A DNA stretch of 64,000 bases. Origin: Scatosoma sp900555925. GTDB lineage: Bacteria; Bacillota; Clostridia; Christensenellales; Borkfalkiaceae. The notes beneath the pieces are model-generated. The model saw only the letters and a program-made list of their open reading frames with translations, did no database searches and was not told the DNA's origin. Positions 1 through 8,657 of this stretch are shown one piece after another. The position numbers and the translations under genes are program-made. The stretch is taken from assembly GCA_959603585.1 (NCBI GenBank), contig CAUGYD010000002.1, positions 248,001 to 312,000 of the forward strand, written 5' to 3'. Every line of letters starts with the position of its first letter. The stretch's first letter is position 1.

Positions 1-3000
1 ACAAGGAATAACGCGCGCCATTGGCGGTAACGACCACGCTCGCATAGACGACGCCGTTTCCGTTTTGAGCCGTAACTTCATGTCCCGAAAGGCTTAAAAT
101 CCCCTCTGAATTCTTTCCAAGTTCGATTGTGGCGGAAGATAAATCCAGATGAGAAAATATCGCATCCTTTCCTCCCGTGGAAAGATTATGAGAATTTGTC
201 AAAGTATTTCCGTTTTCAATCAATGCAATATAGGTAGCGGGAATGTCTTCAATCTTTTTTTGACCTCCTAAAGGTCCTGCTTCTATCAAACGTTGTTTTA
301 TCGGTTTTCCCCCAACTGATGCTAACGCATACACTTTTGAGGAATCATCAAAATCTAAAAAGGCGTTTTCCGCAACAAAATAATTGTTACTGAAATTATT
401 TCTATAATTAAATTTCAGTCCAAATCCTTCTTCCCACCAATGAGAAATCCCCTCTCCCTGTATCTCACCAGCTATATCATCATTATCGATAAAGGCAACT
501 CCTGCACAATATGCCGAACCGCTTTTGGCAGAAGCGCTTAAAGAAGCATTGGAATAGTTATTCGTAACATTACCGGATTTTATGCGCCCTACCGTTCCCG
601 ACGCATAGGAGCGTCCTGAAACAGTTTCCGCACGTACCGTCGTATCAATCGTATAGGAAGAAGAAACCGTGATACTGCCTTCCGTTTGGCCGGAAATACC
701 CGCCGCATAAGCATCTCCCGTAATACTGTTTGCTTCGACGCTGCAACCGATACTTGCACAGGAAGTCGCCTCAAAGGTACCGCTATACCATATTCCCCCA
801 AATACGCCCCCTGCATACGTCAGTATCAATTCTTCCCCTATGGACTGTATAACCGTATCATATACGTATATATTTTTGACGCTAAAAGTTCCGTTGGCCT
901 TAGCGCTCCCGAATACCCCGATTGCCCCACCGGCAAATAAATCGCAATCGCCGGAATTTGCTTTTGTTTCGCTATATGCTTTACCGATTACGGCCATATC
1001 GCGAACTTCGCCGCCGTCAATACTGAATACCTTATTTATGGAACGAGTCGCTCCAATCAATCCGCCGACGCAAGCGGTATTCGGATTATTTGATGAGGTA
1101 AAATAAATATTTTGCGCAACAGAAGAATTTCCTAAAACCCGAATTCCCGTCGCCGTACTGTCCACGAACATTCCGAACATTCCGCCGACGTATCCTTCCG
1201 ATTTGTAGTCCCCCGCCGAGCCCGAATTTCCCACCCCCGGAGCTTCTGCATTTTGCGCGCCGGAAACGGAAAATTCCGCTGCGGAGCCCGAAAATTCGGC
1301 GGTATAATCGAGTTTGACATTATCCACTTTATAATTTTGGATATACCCTATAAATCCGCCGGCGTAAACATTGTTTCCTATATCGGGATAATAAGAGTCA
1401 AACGAATATCCGAAAGCATTTATCGAAACGTCGGGAGTAAATTCCAACACGATATTTCCGAATCTTCCGCCGCTCTTCTCGCCCGCTTTACCCGCGAGAC
1501 CGCCCGCGGCGATATCGCCCACCGCAGTGGAGCCCGCCTCCCGCTCTGCCGTGACAGTCGCTTTTTCTACGATAAAATGAAGATTTTCTATCGAATATCC
1601 GGGTTGTAACTTGGACGAATAAAAACCGCTGCACACCTCATACAGAGTGTCTGCATTTTTAGATTTTGCCGCCTGAACCGCGGATACGTCAAAGTCCGAT
1701 TCGGAATCGGTCAAACGGAAATAATAGGTCTCCGATTCCGTTCGATCTTCCCTCAATTTAAAAGCATTATATCCGAACAGTCCGCCCGCATAAGCCGGGC
1801 CATAACCGTTTTGAAGAGAATTTATTTCCGTATTACAGTCAAAAATATAAACGGATTCGTCTGCACCGGTATTATCGCTTCCCATATATCGGATATATTG
1901 TTCGCTACCCGTATGGAGGTATCCCACGAGCCCACCGGAAAAAGCGATACCCACACTGTTTTCGTCCTGTGTCTGAGAAGCAACTGTTAAATATCCCATA
2001 CCGGTCTGTAAAAAACTGATATTTGAAAGAGATATTTCCATGTTATCTTCGCCCGAAACAGCCATTTTTGAATCGCGATAAATCATTCCGACGAGACCAC
2101 CGCTCACCGCGCCGGAAGAAGATATCATAAAATCGTCGGGATTAATCCCCTTTTTATCATTCCCGTTACTATTATCAACGACGGAGGAAAGCGAAAAGGA
2201 ATCTCGGACATCTACTTTTATATTCTGTAAAGCAATCGATTTCGGAGCGGAAAGTCCTTCCGATTTACCTTCGGCTATGTAGACAACTCCGGCCAATCCA
2301 CCGACCGCCGCCAATCCCGAATTTTCACCTATGGAGTTGGCGATAAGGAAAGTTGACTGCGCCGAAACCTCAAAACGGTTAACATAAGCATTCTGCAACA
2401 GTCCTGTAAGTCCGCCCACATAGACATCGGCCATTATTCCGGAAGTAATGCCCGAAATATTTCCGTACAGACCGGTATAGGACGCTTCGGACCAGCTATC
2501 CACGGAAGCGGAAGAAAAGCCGAACAAGCCTCCCAAAGAAAGCGTCGCGCGCTTTACCTGAGCGGAGACCGCCACCTGTGAAGATATTTGATCGAGGACG
2601 ACATTTTTTCCGGCTCTTCCCGCAAGCCCGCCGCCGTTGATACGTAAAGAATCATATTTAACGGAAGAATTTGCCCCCATCGTATTGATCGCGATACTGC
2701 CACGGACGTCGGCATTCCGAATCAAGCAAGGACTTGTTCCGTTGCCATATATATAGCCGAAAAATCCGAAATCCGCCATATATACCGTATCCTGTCCTTC
2801 AATGAGACTTTGTTCCTTATAAAAATCGGCATCGGTAAATTGCGTTTTAGAAATGTTCAGATATACGTTATAACCGTTGAAATCAAAACAGCCGTGAAAC
2901 GGGTAAGCCGCGTTCCCGATGCCGATAAAATCCTCGCTGTTTACCATGAGATTCGCCGTCAGGCGAAAGTATCCGTATTGCAGCTTTTGAATATCGGAAC

Positions 3001-3478
3001 TTCCCGAAAGATCAAAACGTGCATAGTCTTCCGAAGCACCTTTGCCGCGGAAAATTCTGGACAGGGAAACCAAATCTTCTTCCTCGCCCACGATAAACGG
3101 ATTGCCGAAATATGTACCGCGGTCATCCGAAGCGGGACGTCGGGTTTCTACGCTTATCGATATAGAATCAGAAATCTTGAGAGTTTGGACAGGGGTTTCG
3201 TATGTCGCCCCGTTTATGGTCATGGCTTGAAAAATACCGTCCTCATTGACGACCGTAACGGTGATCTCCGCACCCGCGGGCGCGGAATATCCGTCCTTTG
3301 TTTTTTCTACCTCCGCACCGCTGACGTATACCGTCACACCGTTCGCTTCCGCGACCGTGATATTTGTCGCCGCCGTATAGGTTTTCGGAAAAAGGATCAA
3401 AATTCCGAAAAGAAGCGACGCAAACAATATAAACGCAGGAATCATCAACGCTATTTTTCTGTTACGCATATTCGCCAT
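1..3478 (-). CDS. GLUG-like repeat surface protein, partial (3' end beyond window)
   Basis: An uninterrupted frame of at least 1159 codons runs off the left edge. The start at 3478 follows a good AGGAG site about 8 nt upstream. One hydrophobic segment (about residues 9-29) acts as signal or anchor. The rest is extracellular in style, rich in Ser, Gly, Asn and Tyr, with about 15 copies of a short motif of the form [VAS]-G-G-[LFMV]-x-G (for example VGGLTG, SGGLVG, AGGLFG, AGGFIG, VGGMFG), spaced 50-90 residues apart. This resembles GLUG-motif adhesins, which form long beta-solenoid-like stalks. It is the last visible gene of the SipW/TasA-like operon, 23 nt after its neighbour. Inference: cell-surface or matrix protein exported with the fibre system. 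The anchor cannot be judged because the C-terminus is missing. Confidence 0.8.
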   Translation of the reverse strand, partial: MANMRNRKIALMIPAFILFASLLFGILILFPKTYTAATNITVAEANGVTVYVSGAEVEKTKDGYSAPAGAEITVTVVNEDGIFQAMTINGATYETPVQTLKISDSISISVETRRPASDDRGTYFGNPFIVGEEEDLVSLSRIFRGKGASEDYARFDLSGSSDIQKLQYGYFRLTANLMVNSEDFIGIGNAAYPFHGCFDFNGYNVYLNISKTQFTDADFYKEQSLIEGQDTVYMADFGFFGYIYGNGTSPCLIRNADVRGSIAINTMGANSSVKYDSLRINGGGLAGRAGKNVVLDQISSQVAVSAQVKRATLSLGGLFGFSSASVDSWSEASYTGLYGNISGITSGIMADVYVGGLTGLLQNAYVNRFEVSAQSTFLIANSIGENSGLAAVGGLAGVVYIAEGKSEGLSAPKSIALQNIKVDVRDSFSLSSVVDNSNGNDKKGINPDDFMISSSGAVSGGLVGMIYRDSKMAVSGEDNMEISLSNISFLQTGMGYLTVASQTQDENSVGIAFSGGLVGYLHTGSEQYIRYMGSDNTGADESVYIFDCNTEINSLQNGYGPAYAGGLFGYNAFKLREDRTESETYYFRLTDSESDFDVSAVQAAKSKNADTLYEVCSGFYSSKLQPGYSIENLHFIVEKATVTAEREAGSTAVGDIAAGGLAGKAGEKSGGRFGNIVLEFTPDVSINAFGYSFDSYYPDIGNNVYAGGFIGYIQNYKVDNVKLDYTAEFSGSAAEFSVSGAQNAEAPGVGNSGSAGDYKSEGYVGGMFGMFVDSTATGIRVLGNSSVAQNIYFTSSNNPNTACVGGLIGATRSINKVFSIDGGEVRDMAVIGKAYSETKANSGDCDLFAGGAIGVFGSAKANGTFSVKNIYVYDTVIQSIGEELILTYAGGVFGGIWYSGTFEATSCASIGCSVEANSITGDAYAAGISGQTEGSITVSSSYTIDTTVRAETVSGRSYASGTVGRIKSGNVTNNYSNASLSASAKSGSAYCAGVAFIDNDDIAGEIQGEGISHWWEEGFGLKFNYRNNFSNNYFVAENAFLDFDDSSKVYALASVGGKPIKQRLIEAGPLGGQKKIEDIPATYIALIENGNTLTNSHNLSTGGKDAIFSHLDLSSATIELGKNSEGILSLSGHEVTAQNGNGVVYASVVVTANGARYSL

Positions 3479-3501
3479 TTCCGTTTCTCCTTTTGCCTTA
3501 T

Positions 3502-4467
3502 TCAGCCTATCGAAAATACGGTTCCGTCAGGCTTTACTCCCGATATTTTTGTATTTTCTTCGTCGATCTCCGCCAAAGCCGTTACACTACATATTCCCGA
3601 AGTATAAAAATATAAATTCATGTCGCTGCCCGAAGGGACCAAAAAGGTGTAGACCGTTTCCCCCGAAGCCTGTTCGGGAGTTGAAATTACTTTGACGGAA
3701 TAGTTTTCCTCAAAACGCGCTGCGTCAAAAACGACAGAGCCACTCAAAGTGAATTTAACCTGCGCTATATAAGTTCTTTCTTCCTGTACGGATTCCGACT
3801 CACGAACGAACAAACGCGACGTTTTTAAGTTGACCGCTATCTGAGGAACGCCGTGATAATCCTGTTCCGAAGTAGCGTTAACGGAAATCAGACTCGTCGA
3901 AGCATTAATTTTGAAAACCTGTAAATCGCGGTATGGTCTTGTAGTTTCCAAAATAACGGTAAGATATTCTTCCGCCGTATCGGAAATTGCTTCGACAGAA
4001 CTTTTACGCCGAATACGCAACGTAAGATATTCCGTATCTTTTTTGCCGCCTTTCAAGGTCGACAAGCCCTCGGTCTGCCCCACAATATCGACTGTATAAT
4101 TTCCGCTGTACTCCGCAAGAGAATAACTGTTCCCCCATGCGTCCGTTACCTGCTTATCCGTATTTTCCTCGTCCGTCGGAGCCCGAAGAGAAAACTCTAC
4201 GTCACGTTTTGAAAATTTATTTTCAGTAAAATTGGATACCGAAAGCGCAATATATCCTTCATAATTATAGCCTTCCGTATCTTCTATACTTTGTAAAACC
4301 GCCGTCTGCCCTTCTCCGTCATGAGAAATGACGAAATCGGTATAACTTCCGACGATGTAATCTTCCTGCCGAAAAACGAATTTGGAGAGCGACGTACACG
4401 CAAGCGCGACAAAAAGCGCGAACGCCATCGCCAAAGCAACGATTTTATACCGTTTCCCGCGTTTCAA
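3502..4467 (-). CDS. SipW-dependent-type secreted/surface protein (TasA-like operon)
   Basis: 321 residues. A basic N-terminus (MKRGKRYK) and a hydrophobic stretch at about residues 8-28 end in a small-residue motif like that of TasA/camelysin signal peptides (SLSKFVFRQ). The rest is a predicted beta-rich extracellular domain with no catalytic motif I recognise. It lies 14 nt downstream of a similar protein and upstream of the large GLUG-like protein, all on one strand. Likely cleaved by the SipW-type peptidase encoded two genes upstream. A minor fibre subunit or accessory is an inference from position and signal type. I do not recognise a named family. Confidence 0.7.
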   Translation of the reverse strand: MKRGKRYKIVALAMAFALFVALACTSLSKFVFRQEDYIVGSYTDFVISHDGEGQTAVLQSIEDTEGYNYEGYIALSVSNFTENKFSKRDVEFSLRAPTDEENTDKQVTDAWGNSYSLAEYSGNYTVDIVGQTEGLSTLKGGKKDTEYLTLRIRRKSSVEAISDTAEEYLTVILETTRPYRDLQVFKINASTSLISVNATSEQDYHGVPQIAVNLKTSRLFVRESESVQEERTYIAQVKFTLSGSVVFDAARFEENYSVKVISTPEQASGETVYTFLVPSGSDMNLYFYTSGICSVTALAEIDEENTKISGVKPDGTVFSIG

Positions 4468-4481
4468 CGCTTTTTCCTCCT

Positions 4482-5273
4482 TTATTCGTTTATTGTCTGA
4501 GTCTGCGACTCGTTTATTTGCTCAGCCGTTATATCAAAATCAATATACAGGCGAGCCCCCGCATAGGCATCTACAACATCTGCCTGACCGGGTAATCTGA
4601 AAGATAAGCAATAGTTTTTTTCCTGAACGCTCCCCGAATACGGCGGAAGATAAAATCCCGTCGTATGCACATAGGAGGTATATGCTTCCGCATCGTCGGA
4701 AGCCGAAACGTTTTCTTCTTTTATGTATAACTCATTCCCGTTGTAATCCGTCCCTTCAAGCGACGAACCGTGAGGCACGTCCACTCCTCCCGTTTCTATG
4801 TCGCGCTGAAATTTCAAATCGGCGCCCCACTCCGTCGAAGAAGAGGAGTAATCTTCTCCGGAATAATCTTTCCCCGCACTGAATCCCGTTCTTTTACGTT
4901 TTTCTACGCCGATCATTTCCAAGCGGACAGTGAAAGCTATCGTCACGCGGAGATATACTTCGTTATGAAGCGTTCCGTCGGTGTCCGATACGGAAAAATA
5001 AAACTTGATTTCATCTTCCGGTTGAATGTCCCCGATCTCGATTTGCTTTGAATCATTTTCGATTATAATCGGCGTCTCTTCCCCGTCGGAGACGAGCGAA
5101 AGCCGCTCGCGCCCATAATGCGCCACGGCAGTTGCAACTTGTGCGCCGTTTTCAGACGCCACTTCGGAATAGAAACGGGAAAACGTAACGGAAGAAAAAA
5201 CCACCGCTACGGCAAAGAACACAACAAAACAAAGTACGGAAATTTTATGAAACCCGCATTTCGTCTTTTTCAT
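4482..5273 (-). CDS. SipW-dependent-type secreted/surface protein
   Basis: 263 residues. A short basic head (MKKTKCGFHK), a hydrophobic segment at about 11-31 and the motif SSVTFSRFYSEVA, matching the TasA-type pattern in which a hydrophobic core is followed by S-x-[FY]-S. The body is beta-rich and charged, with a Ser/Asp-rich stretch (YSGEDYSSSS) near the middle. It follows the signal peptidase gene by 15 nt. Probably processed by that peptidase; no enzymatic motif seen. Role as minor subunit or anchor of the surface fibre is inferred. Confidence 0.7.
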   Translation of the reverse strand: MKKTKCGFHKISVLCFVVFFAVAVVFSSVTFSRFYSEVASENGAQVATAVAHYGRERLSLVSDGEETPIIIENDSKQIEIGDIQPEDEIKFYFSVSDTDGTLHNEVYLRVTIAFTVRLEMIGVEKRKRTGFSAGKDYSGEDYSSSSTEWGADLKFQRDIETGGVDVPHGSSLEGTDYNGNELYIKEENVSASDDAEAYTSYVHTTGFYLPPYSGSVQEKNYCLSFRLPGQADVVDAYAGARLYIDFDITAEQINESQTQTINE

Positions 5274-5288
5274 TTCCTTCGCCTCCCG

Positions 5289-5822
5289 TCAGATTTTTTT
5301 CAAAAGCCCTATTCCAATCACTACCAACGCCATAAACGCTACGGCGGAAATAATTCCCGACGGAGTTTTCAACCATTCTATGAAAATCCCGACTTTCGGA
5401 ATCGTAAGAACAACTTCCCCGACTATTTGTTTGAAGTACACGGGTTCGGGATCTTCGGAAAGATTTGCGTCCCCTTTGGTATAGTATCTATTTCCCTCTG
5501 TACGGACAATACGGTGCGTTACCGTCACCGTCTCGCCGATCGGCAGATATGTAACGACGTCCCCCGTTTCATAATCGCCCGTATCTTTTACGACGACTAC
5601 GTCCCCCGCTTCGATGCTTCCAGACATAGAACCCGTTGCAATCACTAAAACCGAATACCCGAAAAAAGAAGGCGCGGGCGATTTTCTGATAAATTTATCG
5701 TAAGCCAAAGTGCCTGCAAAAAACAGCAAAAAAGCCAGCAATACGCACCCGACCGCGCGCAAAACAACGGATACGACCCGTTTCGTGCATGAACTTTTTT
5801 CGGAATAAAGAGCTTTCATCAC
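5289..5822 (-). CDS. sipW: Signal peptidase I, SipW (ER) type
   Basis: 177 residues, usual length for SipW. N-terminal membrane segment at about 18-40 and a second near the C-terminus (about 157-174). Conserved box B holds the catalytic Ser65 in IATGSMSGSIEAGD. Box D has His103 in TVTHRIV where bacterial P-type enzymes have Lys, which defines the ER/SipW class. Box E is TKGDANLSEDP (Asp118). SipW enzymes cleave the special signal peptides of TasA and TapA in Bacillus; here the gene sits among four TasA-like or SipW-dependent-type genes, so the same role is very likely. It starts 7 nt after the upstream gene's stop. Confidence 0.93.
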   Translation of the reverse strand: MMKALYSEKSSCTKRVVSVVLRAVGCVLLAFLLFFAGTLAYDKFIRKSPAPSFFGYSVLVIATGSMSGSIEAGDVVVVKDTGDYETGDVVTYLPIGETVTVTHRIVRTEGNRYYTKGDANLSEDPEPVYFKQIVGEVVLTIPKVGIFIEWLKTPSGIISAVAFMALVVIGIGLLKKI

Positions 5823-5829
5823 GCCTCCG

Positions 5830-6642
5830 TCATACGGCTTGCGCCGTCACGGTAATCGTACAGACGTACTTTCCGCCCAAGAAACCGATTTCCGTATCTG
5901 CGGCGTCGTTTCCGTCAAAAGGCCATTCCCAAGTCAAAGTAAATACCTGAGACGAATTCGCCGAAAATATCAATTCTTCCGCCAAAATCCCGACCTCCGT
6001 CGAAGTCGCTATCTCGGCATTATTCATTTTCAGCGTATAGACGATCGGAAGAAGGAGCGGATTTCCTTTATCGTCCGAAAAATCTAAAGCGATAGAATAT
6101 TCCAACTTCCTGTCCTCGGGATTATCGACTTGGAACGTATAATCCCCGCTCGTCCCCGGACAAAGCCTCTTTCCCGCAAAAATATTTAACTCCTCCTGCG
6201 CGCCCCAGCTTCCGTTATCGTCCCCGATGACAAGCGTGGGATAAAACCGACTGTCGTCGGAAATAAAACGCAGGAATACCGCGAAAACGACGACAAAGAC
6301 GAGCAAGGCGCTCTCCGCCGCGACTACCCAGCGCAGGATATTGCTCTTTCGCTTCGGGCCGACCCCGCCGATCCACTTTCCGTCCAAATATAGAGAGCCG
6401 TCGGAAACGAGAAAGAGCCGCTTTCCGTCCGTATAATACCGCTCCGTCAGCGAAACGTCTTCATAACTGTCCGTTTCGCTTTTGCGGTATTTCGCTATCG
6501 GTTTGCCGTTCAGGTCGTACAGCCGCCGTTTGCCCACAGAGCACAAAGGGCGACCGTCCGCGTCGTATACGGCGCGGACGCCCCCTCTTAAATTCACGCT
6601 TTTTTTGACCGGCTCCGCCGTGAGCATGCGATTAATAGACAT
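5830..6642 (-). CDS. TasA-like protein with cytosolic N-terminal repeat domain
   Basis: 270 residues. Unlike its neighbours it has about 100 residues before a single membrane segment (about 104-125). That N-terminal part holds four short related units built as Y-[DTL]-x-[DN]-G-[RK]-x-[LI] (YDADGRPL, YDLNGKPI, YTDGKRL, YLDGKWI). After the membrane segment comes a TasA/camelysin-like ectodomain whose end (TLTWEWPFDG) matches the TWKWAF segment of the gene upstream. Inference: an anchored subunit linking the extracellular fibre to the cell, with an unusual cytosolic domain. It sits between the main TasA-like gene and the signal peptidase. Confidence 0.72.
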   Translation of the reverse strand: MSINRMLTAEPVKKSVNLRGGVRAVYDADGRPLCSVGKRRLYDLNGKPIAKYRKSETDSYEDVSLTERYYTDGKRLFLVSDGSLYLDGKWIGGVGPKRKSNILRWVVAAESALLVFVVVFAVFLRFISDDSRFYPTLVIGDDNGSWGAQEELNIFAGKRLCPGTSGDYTFQVDNPEDRKLEYSIALDFSDDKGNPLLLPIVYTLKMNNAEIATSTEVGILAEELIFSANSSQVFTLTWEWPFDGNDAADTEIGFLGGKYVCTITVTAQAV

Positions 6643-6695
6643 ACTTCCTCCGTCCGACCTCTATAAATGGCTTTATCGAGTTAGAATTAGTCACT

Positions 6696-7517
6696 TCAAG
6701 GGTTTGTTTGCTGCTGTTCCAAAGTGATAGTCAAATCGAGATTTATAGCACTCTTCCCACTTACCGTATATGTCACATCGTTATATTCCACGTTCCCTGT
6801 ACTATTTTGACTCGAATAAATACCGATAATAGTGTCAAGATCATCATAGGTCAAAGTATAGGTGTCTTTGCCCTCTTCATTCGGTTTGACAGCACCTTCC
6901 TTTGTAAATGCCCATTTCCAAGTAATTTTATAATATAAGCTCACCTCAGAACCGGTGGCATACGTTTGCGCCGACAATTTTCCTTTGATGTTGTCAAGTC
7001 CGGTAACAGCATCACCATCGGAAGTTTTAAAACCGCTGTCCTTATATTGTTGCAAAGTCAACTCGACGGGAGCATAGGTATAAGTCAGTGTCGTTCCAGG
7101 TTCCCCTGTCGTTTGAGTGGTAATCGTATACGAAGGTAATGAACTCTCCCCGAAGTCATACGTAAGTTTTGCAAGAACTTCCGCATTGCCCGTAACGGAA
7201 ATCGTCATGGAACCTGTCGTTCCCGGCGCAATTACCTCTCCACTAGTACCTTGGACGACGAGATTATTATCTCCCGTGGTAATCTGTGCAGGATCCACTC
7301 CCGAAGCATTTGCATATTTTTGCCCGAACAAATCCGTAGCGTCTACCTTCACCTTATAGCCCCACTTGGCGATCGTGGCGTTGCCTTCCCCCGAGTCCTT
7401 CGATACATATTTGGAAAGCGAATATGTACCGAACGCGAAAATAAGAAGCAAAGCGAGCAAAAGCGTCGCAATCAGGAAAACTTTCTTACGCTTGTTCTCA
7501 TTGTGTGTAGTTTGCAT
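6696..7517 (-). CDS. TasA/camelysin-like fibre subunit
   Basis: 273 residues; first gene of the leftward operon. Basic head (NENKRKK), hydrophobic segment at about 13-30, then GTYSLSKYVSKDSGEGNATIAKWGYKV in outline, a signature typical of SipW-dependent TasA/camelysin proteins (hydrophobic core, TYS-LSKY, A-x-A-x-W). The mature part is beta-rich, Thr/Gly-rich, with no cysteines. TasA forms extracellular fibres in biofilms; the same role is likely but unproven. A GGAGG ribosome site is about 8 nt upstream. The promoter 110 bp upstream carries a ten-G tract in its spacer, suggesting switchable expression. Confidence 0.85.
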   Translation of the reverse strand: MQTTHNENKRKKVFLIATLLLALLLIFAFGTYSLSKYVSKDSGEGNATIAKWGYKVKVDATDLFGQKYANASGVDPAQITTGDNNLVVQGTSGEVIAPGTTGSMTISVTGNAEVLAKLTYDFGESSLPSYTITTQTTGEPGTTLTYTYAPVELTLQQYKDSGFKTSDGDAVTGLDNIKGKLSAQTYATGSEVSLYYKITWKWAFTKEGAVKPNEEGKDTYTLTYDDLDTIIGIYSSQNSTGNVEYNDVTYTVSGKSAINLDLTITLEQQQTNP

Positions 7518-7620
7518 TTGAAACCCTCCTCAAAAAATTTTTATTATTTTCTCCGAAACACATCTCTCCGATATGTCTTTCAGACTTATTTAAGTAGTTT
7601 TTCCAAATTTTTCCTTTTCA

Positions 7621-7657
7621 AGTATATCATATCACTACCCCCCCCCCGTCTTGTCAA
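7621..7657 (-). promoter_or_regulatory. Promoter of TasA-like operon with G10 tract in spacer
   Basis: On the minus strand a perfect -35 TTGACA (7652-7657) is followed by AGAC, ten consecutive G (7638-7647), then TAGTGA and the -10 candidate TATGAT (7626-7631); an alternative TATACT lies at 7621-7626. The spacer to TATGAT is 20 bp as sequenced; losing three G would give the optimal 17 bp. Homopolymer tracts in promoter spacers switch expression by slipped-strand mispairing in, for example, Neisseria porA and opc. The leader would be about 100 nt. Confidence 0.7.
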
Positions 7658-7658
7658 G

Positions 7659-7690
7659 AATAATTGAATGAATTTTTGAAAATAATTGAA
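7659..7690 (-). repeat. Direct repeat AATAATTGAA, two copies 22 bp apart
   Basis: Two exact 10-bp copies (7659-7668 and 7681-7690) start 22 bp apart, two helical turns, directly upstream of the -35 box of the TasA-like operon. The arrangement suits a dimeric or tandem activator on one DNA face. The region is AT-rich, so chance is possible. Confidence 0.35.
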
Positions 7691-7870
7691 AAATATAAAT
7701 ATTTTCATATTTTGCATATTTTTCCATTCCTTTGAAAAGGGATTTTTCCCCTTTCATCCAAGCACTAATGAAAAAATTTTATAAGACTTTTTACCGAAAT
7801 TTTAGCCTTTCCGTTTATTATTATACTCAAAAAAGTATAAACAGCATAACGAAATAACGGGGATTAAATA

Positions 7871-7931
7871 AATCGTAACCATTCGTAACCTTTTTAGGCC
7901 GCTTGATTTTTTCCGGATAATGATATATACT
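7871..7931 (+). promoter_or_regulatory. Promoter and tandem repeat before response regulator/kinase pair
   Basis: TTGATT (7903-7908), 17-bp spacer, TATACT (7926-7931). Immediately upstream are two 10-bp tandem direct repeats, AATCGTAACC (7871-7880) and ATTCGTAACC (7881-7890). OmpR-family regulators bind tandem direct repeats of 10-11 bp next to the -35 box, so this may be the autoregulatory site of the encoded regulator. The rest of the 450-bp gap to the TasA-like gene is AT-rich with no further gene seen. Confidence 0.6.
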
Positions 7932-7967
7932 AAATACTGTAATCTATCGCGACGAGGAGGCCTTTTA

Positions 7968-8657
7968 TTGACCGTGGCTGTAAGTATAAGTAATCGTAAA
8001 ATTATGTTTATCGAAGACGATAAAAATTTGCTTGCCTCCATGATGAGCTGGTTTCGGGGCAATGGAAATACAGTTTTCGGAGCATCAAAGCTTTCCGAGG
8101 CCAAAAGTTTACTTTCTGAAATTCGGCCGGACATTCTCGTATTGGACGTCATTCTTCCCGATGGTTCGGGGCTCGATTTGCTGACCTTTCCCTCCTTACC
8201 TCCCGTCGTCATTCTCTCCGACCTCGCAAGCGAAGAAAATATCCTCGCGGGTTTTGACGCCGGCGCGGCCGATTATGTCGTCAAGCCTTGTTCGATGCGC
8301 TTACTCGAAGCGCATATACGTCTCAGGCTCCTGCCTAAAAAGGAAGCCACAAGAGAAATCGCAGGACTTTCGGCCGACGTCAATTCCCGTAAAGTCTTTT
8401 TTGCAGGAAAACCTGTTTCTCTCACGTCCAGCGAATTCAATATCCTGTGGTTCCTGATGACACACCCCGGAACTTTCTATTCTTCTGACGAAATTTATGA
8501 AAAAATCTGGGGGGAACCCAGCTTGCAGACGACCACCATCAAAAGACACCTTTCAACGCTTCGACAAAAATTAAAAGCATTGTCTCCCGAAGCACAATTC
8601 ATCGTCACCGAATTCAAAAAAGGCTATTCGTTTCTGCCAAAAGGAGATTTACCGTGA
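7968..8657 (+). CDS. OmpR-family response regulator
   Basis: 229 residues from a TTG start chosen because GAGGAGG lies 7 nt upstream; an ATG 48 nt earlier lacks such a site and lies only about 10 nt upstream of the -10 box's likely start point. Receiver domain (about 10-120): acidic pair EDD in IEDDKNLL, phosphorylated Asp in ILVLDVILPDG, Lys in DYVVKPC. A winged-helix DNA-binding domain follows (about 130-225; TSSEFNILWFL, TTIKRHLSTLRQKL, VTEFKKGYSF). It overlaps the kinase gene by 4 nt and so is translationally coupled. Divergent from the TasA-like operon, which it may control. Confidence 0.92.
   Translation: MTVAVSISNRKIMFIEDDKNLLASMMSWFRGNGNTVFGASKLSEAKSLLSEIRPDILVLDVILPDGSGLDLLTFPSLPPVVILSDLASEENILAGFDAGAADYVVKPCSMRLLEAHIRLRLLPKKEATREIAGLSADVNSRKVFFAGKPVSLTSSEFNILWFLMTHPGTFYSSDEIYEKIWGEPSLQTTTIKRHLSTLRQKLKALSPEAQFIVTEFKKGYSFLPKGDLP

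Noticed and set aside
2810..3607. 265-codon plus-strand frame over the GLUG-like gene
   Set aside because: Arg/Ile/Tyr-rich shadow; the opposite strand has the coherent repeat protein with a good start.
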